Assembly (NCBI GenBank): GCA_003342895.1
Contig: PTFA01000400.1
Span: 1-64,000, forward strand
Direction: 5' to 3'
DNA length: 64,000 bases
Source: Casuarius casuarius
Taxonomy: Eukaryota > Chordata > Aves > Casuariiformes > Casuariidae
Shown piece by piece: positions 55,697-64,000 of this stretch (position 1 is the stretch's first letter; every line of letters starts with the position of its first letter). The notes under the pieces are model-generated. The model was not told the DNA's origin and made no database searches. It worked only from the letters and a program-made list of their open reading frames with translations. The position numbers and the translations under genes were made by a program.

Positions 55697-58600
55697 GTAC
55701 GGACCGGACCGGACCGGGCCGGGCGGGAGGGGGGAGGGCTGCCTGCAGGCGTGACGTCACTCCGCCAGCCGTGATGTCACCGCCGCACTTCCCCACAGCG
55801 TGCCCCCCCCCTTGGTCTGGCATTGAAGCTGGGCTCCCTTGATGATGGTGCAACCCCTTCCCCGCCCTTCTGCTCTGATGCCATAGCTGGGCGCTGTGAC
55901 GTCACTGGGGGCGGCTGTGACGTCAGTAGGGCAGTATGTCGTCACCGTTCGGGGCTTCCGCGGTGGCCTGGGACGGGGTCGGGCCGTGGCGACGCTCACG
56001 CCATTCCTCCCGCAGCTGCCCACGCTGCTCAAGGGCACCGCGGACGACGAGGCGCCCTGCCCCGGGTACCTGTTCGAGGAGATCGCCAGTATCCTTCGTC
56101 TCGCTGCGGGGAGGGCGAGGGGGCCGGGGGAGGGGGGGGATAGGGCTCAGCCTGGAGCAGCCCCCGGGGCAGGGGGAGATGCGGAAGCAGGTTCCCTAAC
56201 GCTGCGCCCCAGAGATCTCGCATGAGTCCCCCGGCAGCAGCCAGTGCCTCCTGGAGTACCTGCTCAACCGCCTGCAGAGCAGCTCCTGCCACGTCAAGCT
56301 GAAGGTAGGCGGGGGCGAGGCTGCCCCAGCCGTGAAGGAAGGAGCCCTGGGGCTGGGCCGGCCCTGCCAGGGTGATGGGCCGGAGCGCAGGCAGCGCAGT
56401 GGGGCTGGTGGGCGGCTGCAGCTCGGCCTTCTTCCCCTGAGACCTGTGTCCGCAGGTGCTGAAGATCCTGCTGCACATGTGCACTCATGGCTCCCCCCAG
56501 TTCGTCCTGCAGCTGAAGAGGAACGCCGCCTTCATCCGGGAGGCAGCAGGTAACGGGCGAGGAGCGGAGGGCCCGAGGGCAGGCGAGCGGGAAATGGCCC
56601 TGCATGGTGCTGGCAACCGCAGCCTGGCTGGGTTGGGAGCCCGGAGTGACTCCTGCCCACGGGGCCGCTCCGGAGGCTGCGGAGCCTGGCACAGGGTGCC
56701 CGAGTTCCTGTGTCCCTGCCCTGTGCCTGGGAGCTGCGCGTCCCCCAACGCTCCCAACCGGTGCCTTGCAGTGTTCGCCGGGCCCCCGGACCCCCTCCAC
56801 GGCAACAGCTTGAACCAGAAGGTCCGGCTGGCTGCGCAGGTGAGTCCCCACCCATTCCCCCGTGCCCAGGGCACTGAGCGGGGCCTGGAGCACCGGGGCA
56901 GCTCTGGCTCCCGGCGCCCTGGCTTGGGCCAGGCTGGCGTGGCTGGCGCTCCTGCGGCTCCCTCCACCCCGCTCCCCTGTCTCTCCCCGCAGGACTTGGC
57001 CAGCGTTCTCTTCTCAGATGCGCTGCTCCCCCAGCCCGCTGCACTGCCTGCCCGCCCCGTGCCTCCTGCAGGTACGTGCCAGCCCCTCGCAGCCCCGTCA
57101 CCCCGGTGGTGCTGAGCTGGTGGTGCTGAGCTGGTCCCCCTTGATGGAGCTGGATGTGTGCAACGGGGAGGAACAGCTGTGGGGGAGACCCCCAAATGCC
57201 TGTGCTCTCTGAACGTGCTTTGTGCCTCCCCCAGGGATGGGCTCCAAATCAAGCCCCTGCGGGTCCTTGCAAGGATTCGGCTTCAGCAGTGAGAAAAGCA
57301 GCTCTGGTAAGCTCCGGCTGCAGCCCCGGCTCGGTGCTGCCTGCACCAAGCCCCTGCCCACCCCTTGGCTGCTTGTAGCTCTGCCCCTTTTCAAGCTGCC
57401 TGGTGGATGCTGGGGCTGGCGGCGCGGTCGTGTGGTCGGCAGCGGAGGGCTCTGCAGGGCCCTTCCCTGCTGGGAGAGGTGACGGGAGGTGGGAGGCTGG
57501 CTCGGGCTGGTGGCTTATCCAGGGAGCTCCCCCGGGAGCTGCCCATGTGCTGCAGCCAGCTGAAGAGGAGGCAGCGGTGGGACCTCCTCTTTCAGATGCT
57601 GGTAGTCCCCATTCCCCAGAGCTGGGAGACCTTCCCCTCCACCCAAATCCCTGCTGGGGGTGGGCCACACTGCGGGGGACAGATCTGGTCGCTCCTTGCC
57701 CACCTTGTCCAGCCAGTCAGTCTCTCATGGCCCGTTTGTGCCAGGAGTCCGGCTGCCGGGGCTGTTCCTCTCCGTCAGCCTCTCCCCTTGGTTCCCTTGC
57801 GATGTCCTGGATGACGGTGGGTGCCGGGGCTCCCCTGGGAAGCGCCTCACGCTCTGGCCTTTGCGCAGCCTCCACAGGTGAAGCCCTGCTCAGCACCATC
57901 CAGCGAGCAGCCGAAGCAGTGGCCAACGCTGTGCTTCCCTCCCAGGAGGGGCCCCGGCTTCGCCGCAGGGAGCTCCACGAAGACACCTACCAGCCCGTGT
58001 CAGCCCCCCCTCCTGGGAGGAGCGCGGCGGGGGCTGCGAAGCCGCCGGCAGCCGCGGCAGCACACAGCGTCCGAGGTACGTCGCCCTCCGGCACGGGCTG
58101 GGATGGCCGTGAGCTGTGGGGAAGGCTGGCAGGGATCCCACCGAGGCCCTGGGGCCGGGGGCCCCGCCAGGGCTGGTCTGGGCTCCTCCTGGGATCAGCG
58201 CATCAGTGATGGGTCTTGGAGAGGAACCAGCTCCCGGCTGGGGCACAGTGGAGGCTGGCTGTGGTTGGCAGCAGGATGCTGTCCCTCAGCTGCTCCGTGG
58301 CCCTGTGCGGTGGTAGCAGAGCCAAGCCGTTCCTTTCCCGAGCTCCCAGCACGGTTCGGAGACTCCTGGAAATGCCTGGCATGTCGCTGGGGCGCAGCCA
58401 GCTCTGGTGCGAAGCGGGGCGGCCTGCCAGGATGGGGCTGCAGCCATCACGCGCTCGTCCTGGCCGCGGGAGCAGGCGGGAGAGCGAGGCCCTAGCTCCA
58501 GGCTTCACTGCTCCTTTCCCTGCAGTGAGCCACCAGCCGGGGCTGGCCGGGGGCGGCTGGGAGGAGACGGACAGCGGGCACAGCTCCCAGGACTCTTCGC

Positions 58601-60856
58601 AGGAGAACGGCGAGCTGAGCCGCACCTCTGACTCCTACAGCAAGTCGGGCAGCGACAGCCACTCCGGGGCCAGCCGGGAGCTGGCGAACGTGGCCGAGAG
58701 GTGAGAACGGGGGGCATGGCGAGCTCCCGTTCCCCCGCATCCTTCTGAGGTGGTTTCCTCATCTTCACGTGTCCGTGCGTCGTGCCTTCTCTTTCAACTC
58801 CATTAATCCGGAGTCCTCTGAAGCTGCCCGGTTGTGTTCCCCCGGGGTGTTCTGCCTCCCAGGCAGGGCGGCCTTTGGCCGAGGCACTTGGGGCAGGGAA
58901 GCCACCCTGGCAGGGACCCTCTGCAAGGCAGGAGGGCGGCAGCAGAGCCTGCAGAAGGATTTGGGGGTCTGAGCTGGGGAAGAGCTGGACTGTGGAGCTC
59001 CCAGGCCCGTGCATTGTCCCAGAGCCCGTGCTGGGGCAGGCCCGGGAGGGAGCAGGGCTGGCCCCTGCCCCGCCAAGACGTCGGGACTCTCTCCCGGTGC
59101 AGGGTGGACGCTGACAGCCTGGGGGACTGCGTGCGGGAGGTGAGCCTGGTGATGGCACTGACCCGGGGCGCCAGGGTCTTCCTGACCAGGGAGGAGGCAC
59201 AGCACTTTGTCAAGGAGTAAGTTCCCAACACGTCTGCGCCCGGGAGCAGGGGTGCCGTGGGGCCGGTGCCATGGGGCCAGGCAAGCAGCACTGCGTTGGC
59301 ATCGGGGGTCAGTGTGATCCCTTCTCGCCCTCCCGGCTGCCTTGGCCCCAAGCTCTGGGGCTGAAACGCTCCTGGGCAGGAGGGGTGCTTGCTGCACGCC
59401 AGCTCCTGGGGCTCGGGGTGCCGCGTGTGGCTGGCAACGTGGGGTGCTGGCTATAACCTCTGCTCCCGCGCCAGATGCGGGCTGCTGAACTGCGAGGTGG
59501 TGCTGGAGCTGCTCAGCCGGGCCTTGGAGGACCCCAGTGAGAGCGTCCGCATGGTGAGTGCCGGCAGGGGCTGAGCTGGGACTTGCCCGCGGGGCTGCCG
59601 GTGCTGCCCATCCGCCCCGGCCTGTGCTGCTGAGCCGCAGCCTGGTTCCCTGAGAAGGGGCTCGTGAAGGGTTGCAGACGTGGGGTGGATGGACGGGTGC
59701 TGGAGCTGTTGCTCGGGGTGGGTGGGAGAAGCCCCCCCAAGCCAGGGTCCGGCGCGTTCCTGGCCGCGTGCCCCGGCTCAGCCAGCGCTTGCCTCCCCGC
59801 AGCGGTCCATGTGTGCCATCTCCTCCCTCATGTGCTCCGACCTGCTCTCTCTGGATCAGATCTTCGCAGTGACTCGACAGCACCTGCAGCAGCTCAGCCA
59901 AGGCAGCCCCGGCCCTGTGGCCAACCGAGCGACGAAGGTGACTCCTGGGACATCTCTGTGCCTCTCCCCTATGCGGGGGGTCCCCGGGGACTGCCTGTCA
60001 CTCGAGGCACCCCCTCACTGCCAGTGGTTCTGCTGCGCTTGTCGCTGAGAGGCAGGAATTAGCTGCCTGCTCTGTGCTGCTGCCTCTTTCCTCCGGGAGC
60101 AGAGGGCCTGGGAGCTGTGAAGCTCCCTCCCTCCCCAGGCTGGATGCTGCTCCTGGGACCTTGCCACCCTCCCTGGGAGGGTGCGGTGGGTGCCGTTCTG
60201 CCAGCTGGCTGCAGCGGAGGCAGGCCGGGGCGGGCCCCAGGGATCGGGTGGCCCCCGGGGATGCTGTTTGGGGAAAGGTGCTAGTTCAGGGCCCTGCTCC
60301 CGATCCTGCGCTGACCCCCAACTGCTGCCTCTTCTCCTCCCAGATCCTGCGGCAGTTCGAGGCTCTGTGCAGAGGCCAGCCTTCACCAAAGAGCTCACAG
60401 CCGGACACGGACCCCTCTGCCCTCGCCGCGGGCTCGGCCCGGTGCACCCAGGACTTGCTGACGGACATCCCGCCCCTGGCAGGCGAGAGCATCCTGGAGC
60501 CCGTGAGCGTGGCCCTGCTCCCCGTGGCCGCCCCGGCCCGCGTGGGAGAGCAGGGGGGCGAAGCGGAGCCCTGCGGTCGGTCCAGCGTCACAGTGCCAGC
60601 CTGTCCCCGCGAGCCCGAGGCCACGAGCAGACTGGGAGGGATCCCGGGGGACGCGGCAGGTGCTGCTGCGCCCTCCCAGAGCCTGTCCCTCTTTGCCGGC
60701 ATGGAGCTGGTGGCCCGTCCTGGCACGGTGCTCTCCCAGGACTCTCCCCCGGCAGAGCCGCGGACATTGTCCCACCCTGGGGACGCTGGTGCTTCGAGTC
60801 GGTCAGACGTGGAGAGCAGCAGGGAACCGTCTGCCTTCTCCTTTCTCAACATGTAG
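55655..60856 (+). CDS. TEPSIN: AP-4 complex accessory protein tepsin
   Basis: Thirteen coding exons give 580 aa. It starts MAAPLRDRLSFLSR (ATG at 55655, G at -3 and +4). Residues about 1-140 form the ENTH domain (LLKGTADDEAPCPGYLFEEI, then SHESPGSSQCLLEYLLNRL, then GPPDPLHGNSL). Residues about 300-420 form the second, VHS/ENTH-like domain (TREEAQHFVKECGLLNCEVV). Between them lies a Ser/Gly-rich linker with GSDSHSGASRE. The C-terminal tail carries both known AP-4 ear-binding motifs: LFAGMELVA at 526-534, for the beta4 ear, and SAFSFLN at 573-579, for the epsilon ear. Tepsin coats trans-Golgi vesicles with AP-4, which sorts cargo such as ATG9A. The protein is longer than the 525-residue human form I recall, mainly because exon 8 is included. 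Confidence 0.97.
56016..56088 (+). CDS. TEPSIN: TEPSIN exon 2
   Basis: After cccgcag; encodes LPTLLKGTADDEAPCPGYLF and EEIA, ending in phase 1 before gtatcc. First helices of the ENTH domain. Confidence 0.95.
56213..56304 (+). CDS. TEPSIN: TEPSIN exon 3
   Basis: After ccccag; completes a Lys codon and encodes ISHESPGSSQCLLEYLLNRL and QSSSCHVKLK, ending in phase 0 before gtaggc. ENTH domain core. Confidence 0.95.
56456..56549 (+). CDS. TEPSIN: TEPSIN exon 4
   Basis: After ccgcag; encodes VLKILLHMCTHGSPQFVLQL and KRNAAFIREAA, ending in phase 1 before gtaacg. ENTH domain. Confidence 0.95.
56772..56839 (+). CDS. TEPSIN: TEPSIN exon 5
   Basis: After ttgcag; encodes VFAGPPDPLHGNSLNQKVRL and AAQ, ending in phase 0 before gtgagt. 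Strongly conserved family segment. Confidence 0.95.
56993..57071 (+). CDS. TEPSIN: TEPSIN exon 6
   Basis: After ccgcag; encodes DLASVLFSDALLPQP and a Pro/Ala-rich stretch, ending in phase 1 before gtacgt. End of the ENTH domain and start of the linker. Confidence 0.93.
57235..57306 (+). CDS. TEPSIN: TEPSIN exon 7
   Basis: 72 nt, phase 1 to 1, after ccccag; encodes GMGSKSSPCGSLQGFGFSSE and KSSS. The GMGS and LQGFG elements match the human linker as I recall it. Confidence 0.93.
57869..58075 (+). CDS. TEPSIN: TEPSIN exon 8 (possible cassette exon)
   Basis: 207 nt, phase 1 to 1; encodes GEALLSTIQRAAEAVANAVL and LHEDTYQPVSAPPP, then an Ala/Pro run. Two acceptors nine bases apart keep frame (gcgcag, exon from 57869; ccacag, exon from 57878). 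I prefer the first for its better pyrimidine tract. The exon can be skipped without a frameshift. Confidence 0.85.
58526..58700 (+). CDS. TEPSIN: TEPSIN exon 9
   Basis: After ctgcag; encodes VSHQPGLAGGGWEETDSGHS and SYSKSGSDSHSGASRELANV, ending in phase 2 before gtgaga. Ser-rich linker, likely phosphorylated. Confidence 0.94.
59103..59216 (+). CDS. TEPSIN: TEPSIN exon 10
   Basis: After gtgcag; encodes VDADSLGDCVREVSLVMALT and RGARVFLTREEAQHFVK, ending in phase 2 before gtaagt. Start of the VHS/ENTH-like domain. Confidence 0.94.
59475..59553 (+). CDS. TEPSIN: TEPSIN exon 11
   Basis: After cgccag; completes a Glu codon and encodes CGLLNCEVVLELLSRALEDP and SESVRM, phase 0 out, donor gtgagt. 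Confidence 0.94.
59803..59937 (+). CDS. TEPSIN: TEPSIN exon 12
   Basis: 135 nt, phase 0 to 0, after ccgcag; encodes RSMCAISSLMCSDLLSLDQI and GSPGPVANRATK, ending before gtgact. The end of the exon matches the family. Confidence 0.94.
60344..60856 (+). CDS. TEPSIN: TEPSIN exon 13 (AP-4 binding tail)
   Basis: After tcccag; encodes ILRQFEALC, a low-complexity tail, the LFAGMELVA motif and the terminal SAFSFLNM, then TAG at 60854-60856. Confidence 0.96.
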   Translation: MLRQFEALCRGQPSPKSSQPDTDPSALAAGSARCTQDLLTDIPPLAGESILEPVSVALLPVAAPARVGEQGGEAEPCGRSSVTVPACPREPEATSRLGGIPGDAAGAAAPSQSLSLFAGMELVARPGTVLSQDSPPAEPRTLSHPGDAGASSRSDVESSREPSAFSFLNM

Positions 60857-61710
60857 CTGCTGTCACGCTCCTGCTGGGGCTGCTGGACACGGGCTGCTGG
60901 GGCTCTCGCCCTCCCTCCTGCATGGGGCCTCACTTGCTTCAGGTCTCACCGGGTCTCCGTTAAGGGCATGGCCCCGCCAGGCCGCACAGCCCCTCCAGGA
61001 CCCCCCCAGGCCTTCCTCCATGCCGCCCTCGGGGGCGGCCAGCTGCTGACCGACGGGCCTCAGCAGGGCGACGGTCCCCGCTCGCCCCAGCCTTCCCCAT
61101 CGCGCCCGGGGGGGAAAAGTCCTGGAGCAGCCCTGCACTAACAGCCCCGCCGGGGCGAGGGAAAGGGGGGGCTGCCACAGCCCCTTCCAGGCTGCAGGGA
61201 GGTCCAGGGGGTACGATGGCCTCGGGTACCACAGCTTTAATAGGATTATAATGGCACTGTCACTGTCCCCCCTTCCTGTCCCAGCACGGCGCAGCACACG
61301 CTGCCGGGGCCGTGAGTCGCCTGCGGGACCATGCGCCCGGCTTTGCACGTTCTGGGTCTCGGCACCGTGGCTTAGCCGCCGCCTGGGCTTTTGCCAAACC
61401 GCCTTGGTTTCCTGGGAGCGGCGGTCGCCGGCTCCTCGTATCTACTGCCTGGGTGGCTGCGGGTCAGGTCGGGGAAAAGCCCCCGGCCGACGCGGCCTCG
61501 GACCGCTCCGGTGCCGCCCGGTCTCGCTGGGGCGCCACGGGGGCAGGACCGGCACCACCTCACCCCGCTTGGTTGCTGCCTCGCGCCCCGGCTCCCTTTC
61601 CTTCCTCGCTGCCGTGGGGCCGGGGCTGGGAGCGGCGTTCCCAGGCTGGGGCCGACGGGAAGGGGCTCACTGGGGGGATTTTGTGAATAAACCACGCTGC
61701 CGGGCATATG
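60857..61710 (+). other. TEPSIN: TEPSIN 3' UTR
   Basis: GC-rich noncoding sequence from the stop codon to just past the AATAAA at 61686. No further genes or motifs are recognised in it. Confidence 0.65.
61686..61691 (+). terminator. TEPSIN: Poly(A) signal of TEPSIN
   Basis: AATAAA about 830 bases past the stop codon, the only canonical signal before the downstream minisatellite. Confidence 0.65.
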
Positions 61711-61869
61711 GATGCGTGCTTCCTTCTGGCCTCGCCGTGGGGTGGGGGGCTGTGGGGCTGGGCGTGCCGGGGGGCTCGGGCTGCCCTCCCGGTGGGGCGC
61801 GGGGGGGCTTGGGGCTGCCGTGTGGGGGGGGGGCTGCTGCTGCTCGCTCTGGCCTGCTGCTGCAGCGAG

Positions 61870-62230
61870 CTCTGCCTGCCCCACAGGTACCCCCTGTCCC
61901 ACAGATACCCCCCCTGCTCCATGGCTCTGCCTGCCCCACAGATACCCCCTGCCCCACAGATACCCCCCCTGCTCCATGGCTCTGCCTGCCCCACAGGTAC
62001 CCCCTACCCCATAGCTCTGTCTGTGCTGTAGCTCTGCCTGCCCCACAGGTACCCCCTGCCCCATGGCTGTGCCTGCCCCACAGATACCCCCTGCCCCATA
62101 GCTCTGCCTGCCCCATAGGTACCCCCTGCCCCATAGCTCTGCCTGCCCCACAAGTACCCCTTGCCCTGCGGCTCTGCCTGCCCCACAGATTCCCCCTGCC
62201 CTGTGGCTCTGCCTGCCCCATAGCTCTGCC
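61870..62230. repeat. Minisatellite of about 35 bp running into the second gap
   Basis: Units built of ctgccccacaggtacccc and ctgccccatagctctgc, about ten imperfect copies, stopping at the Ns. Confidence 0.9.
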
Positions 62231-62633
62231 NNNNNNNNNNNNNNNNNNNNNNNNNNNNNNNNNNNNNNNNNNNNNNNNNNNNNNNNNNNNNNNNNNNNNN
62301 NNNNNNNNNNNNNNNNNNNNNNNNNNNNNNNNNNNNNNNNNNNNNNNNNNNNNNNNNNNNNNNNNNNNNNNNNNNNNNNNNNNNNNNNNNNNNNNNNNNN
62401 NNNNNNNNNNNNNNNNNNNNNNNNNNNNNNNNNNNNNNNNNNNNNNNNNNNNNNNNNNNNNNNNNNNNNNNNNNNNNNNNNNNNNNNNNNNNNNNNNNNN
62501 NNNNNNNNNNNNNNNNNNNNNNNNNNNNNNNNNNNNNNNNNNNNNNNNNNNNNNNNNNNNNNNNNNNNNNNNNNNNNNNNNNNNNNNNNNNNNNNNNNNN
62601 NNNNNNNNNNNNNNNNNNNNNNNNNNNNNNNNN
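62231..62633. other. Assembly gap (403 Ns)
   Basis: A run of N between two different minisatellites; probably unresolved repeat. Confidence 0.8.
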
Positions 62634-62689
62634 GCCGGGGGGGGCCGGGGGGGAGAGGGTCGGACTCTGGGCCTTTATTTTGGGGGAGC

Positions 62690-63055
62690 CCTCCCGGGGG
62701 GCGGGCTGTGAGAGGGGCCCGGGGCGGTATAACGGGGTGCCGCCCCCCCTCCCCAAGGGCTGCGGAGGGGGGTTTCCCCGGGGGGGGCTGTGAGAGGGGC
62801 CCGGGGCGGTATAACGGGGTGCTCCGCCCCGCCCCGGAGTGTGGAGGGGGGGTTTCCCCCCGGGGGGCTGTGAGAGGGGACCCCAGGGCGGTATAACAGG
62901 GTGCCCCCCCAGGGGGGTGTGAGAGGAGGACCCCAGGGCTGAATAAAGCGGTGCCCCCTCCCCAAGGGGGGGCCCTGAGAGGGGGGACCCCCGGGGAGCC
63001 CCTTCGGGGTGTGCAAGGAGGGTCCCCCCCCCTTGGGTGCTGTGTAACGGGGCCC
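62690..63055. repeat. GC-rich minisatellite of about 80 bp
   Basis: The phrase ctgtgagaggggccc, with gcggtataacggggtgc, recurs at about 62706, 62788 and 62868, followed by decayed copies. Confidence 0.85.
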
Positions 63056-63184
63056 CTTCCCTCACCCCCTCCGTGCGGACGGAGCCGAGGAGGGTCACGA
63101 CGCGGGGTTGCGTCCCCCAGTCTCCCGGTCGCCCCCGGGGCCCGAGGCTGCCCATAGCGCCGTGGCCGCAGGAGGCCTAGGTAG
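63056..63184 (+). other. Possible noncoding first exon of the next gene
   Basis: CpG-rich sequence ending cctaggtag/gtaagg, a consensus donor near 63185. The human neighbour here is CEP131 in the same orientation, so this may be its 5' UTR exon. No coding sequence is present in the window to test it. Confidence 0.2.
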
Positions 63185-64000
63185 GTAAGGACCCCCCCGT
63201 TGCCTCCTTCGGGGCCCCCTCGCTCCCCCCGTCTCTCCCGCTCGCGCCCCGGGTGCGAGTGTCCCTGGCTGGGACAGGGGTGCTGGCCCCTCGGTCCCCG
63301 CCCGGGGAGATGGGGTGGTGGGATGGGCCTGGGGGGGTTTTGGAGCAGACCCTGCCCCGCGGCGCTTGCTGCCGGCTTGGGGCTGCGTCCGGAGCAGCCC
63401 TGACCCGTGTCGGGGGCCTGACTGCGGGGCTGGGGCCTGCTTTCCATGAATGCTTTAAAAATAACAGTGTGGCGGGGATGGAGCAAGGACATAGAGATCA
63501 GAGCGCTCCGTTTCCTTTGTATGCAGCGAAGCGATGGCTCAGCTCAGCAGAGGAACCTTTTAAGACTTTGCTGCTCCTTATCTTAGCAGAAGAAAGCTCT
63601 CACCTTGCTTTGCCAGCTCTGTTCAGCGGTGTTCGGATGCTGAAGCGCTGGGCAGTGCGTTGTCTGGACGCTCGCCCTGGCTTTTGCACCCACAGGCTGC
63701 AGAGGAAAAAGCATGTCTCTGTGATCTGCCCGGTCCCAAGCCAAGCACTCGCTGAGGTTAGGGCCTGTTTTCTTGGTGTGAGCTTGGTGGTTTCCATAGA
63801 GAGCCTTTTGTTTACACTGGTTTTAGGAGCCAAAGGTATTGCGAATGTCTTGTGCAGCTTGGCGGTGTGTGTAGGGCGAAATCAAATCGTTGGAGGAGAG
63901 GGAAAAATGTCTGTTCGTTTTAGGTACTGTTCAGGTAGGTTATTACTATTTAAAGAAGTAAAACAATGTTGTGGAGTCATTGTGCAGTTGCCTGGGGACT
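63185..64000. other. Unique sequence to the window end
   Basis: GC-rich to 63.42 kb, then ordinary AT-richer sequence that looks intronic. No exon recognised. Confidence 0.4.

Noticed and set aside
61372..63492. 706-codon minus-strand frame
   Set aside because: Spans a gap of 403 Ns and two minisatellites; no coding resemblance.

Overview
This is vertebrate nuclear DNA, almost certainly from a bird. The evidence is a truncated CR1 retrotransposon 3' end at about 42.31-42.45 kb, compact introns, strong GC heterogeneity, and very dense GC-rich minisatellites of the kind common on avian microchromosomes. The species cannot be named from the sequence. Two runs of N (12717-13086 and 62231-62633) and 11 isolated Ns (7339-7551) mark assembly problems.

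Three protein-coding genes can be read exon by exon. SLC38A10 (+ strand) is an SNAT-family amino-acid transporter with a long hydrophilic tail. Fifteen coding exons (numbered 2 to 16) are visible from 14182 to 50666, giving 1100 codons in one continuous frame. Its first coding exon is not in the visible sequence and probably lies in the 370-base gap at 12717-13086. NDUFAF8 (- strand, 55131 down to 54239, three exons, 70 aa) is a twin-CX9C mitochondrial complex I assembly factor. TEPSIN (+ strand, 55655-60856, 13 exons, 580 aa) is the ENTH-domain accessory protein of the AP-4 coat. As I recall it, the human 17q25 locus has the same order and relative orientation (SLC38A10, NDUFAF8, TEPSIN, then CEP131). 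SLC38A10 and NDUFAF8 are tail to tail. NDUFAF8 and TEPSIN are head to head across a promoter of about 520 bp that holds eight same-orientation ATTGG (inverted CCAAT) boxes.

Layout: 1-12.7 kb is a gene-poor 5' flank in which about a dozen unrelated minisatellites alternate with short AT-richer unique islands that look like conserved regulatory elements. A CpG-rich promoter-like block ending in a splice donor lies at 2.94-3.38 kb. 12.6-50.7 kb is SLC38A10; its 6.9 kb intron 11 holds a large CpG-rich block and the CR1 copy. 50.7-54.0 kb is the convergent 3'-UTR region. 54.0-55.1 kb is NDUFAF8, 55.1-55.65 kb the bidirectional promoter, and 55.65-61.7 kb TEPSIN with its 3' UTR. 61.87-63.06 kb holds two more minisatellites around the second gap. 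63.06-64 kb is unique sequence with a possible noncoding first exon of the next gene.

The three genes do not form one pathway: they are a housekeeping transporter, a mitochondrial assembly factor and a trans-Golgi coat accessory protein. I found no bacterial-type system, CRISPR array, tRNA or rRNA. I do not claim a new biological system. The observations most worth testing are the eight-copy CCAAT array, the run of four frame-neutral phase 1-1 exons in the SLC38A10 tail, its two tandem NAGNAG acceptors, its stop codon lying inside a consensus splice donor, and the unexplained promoter-like block at 3 kb.
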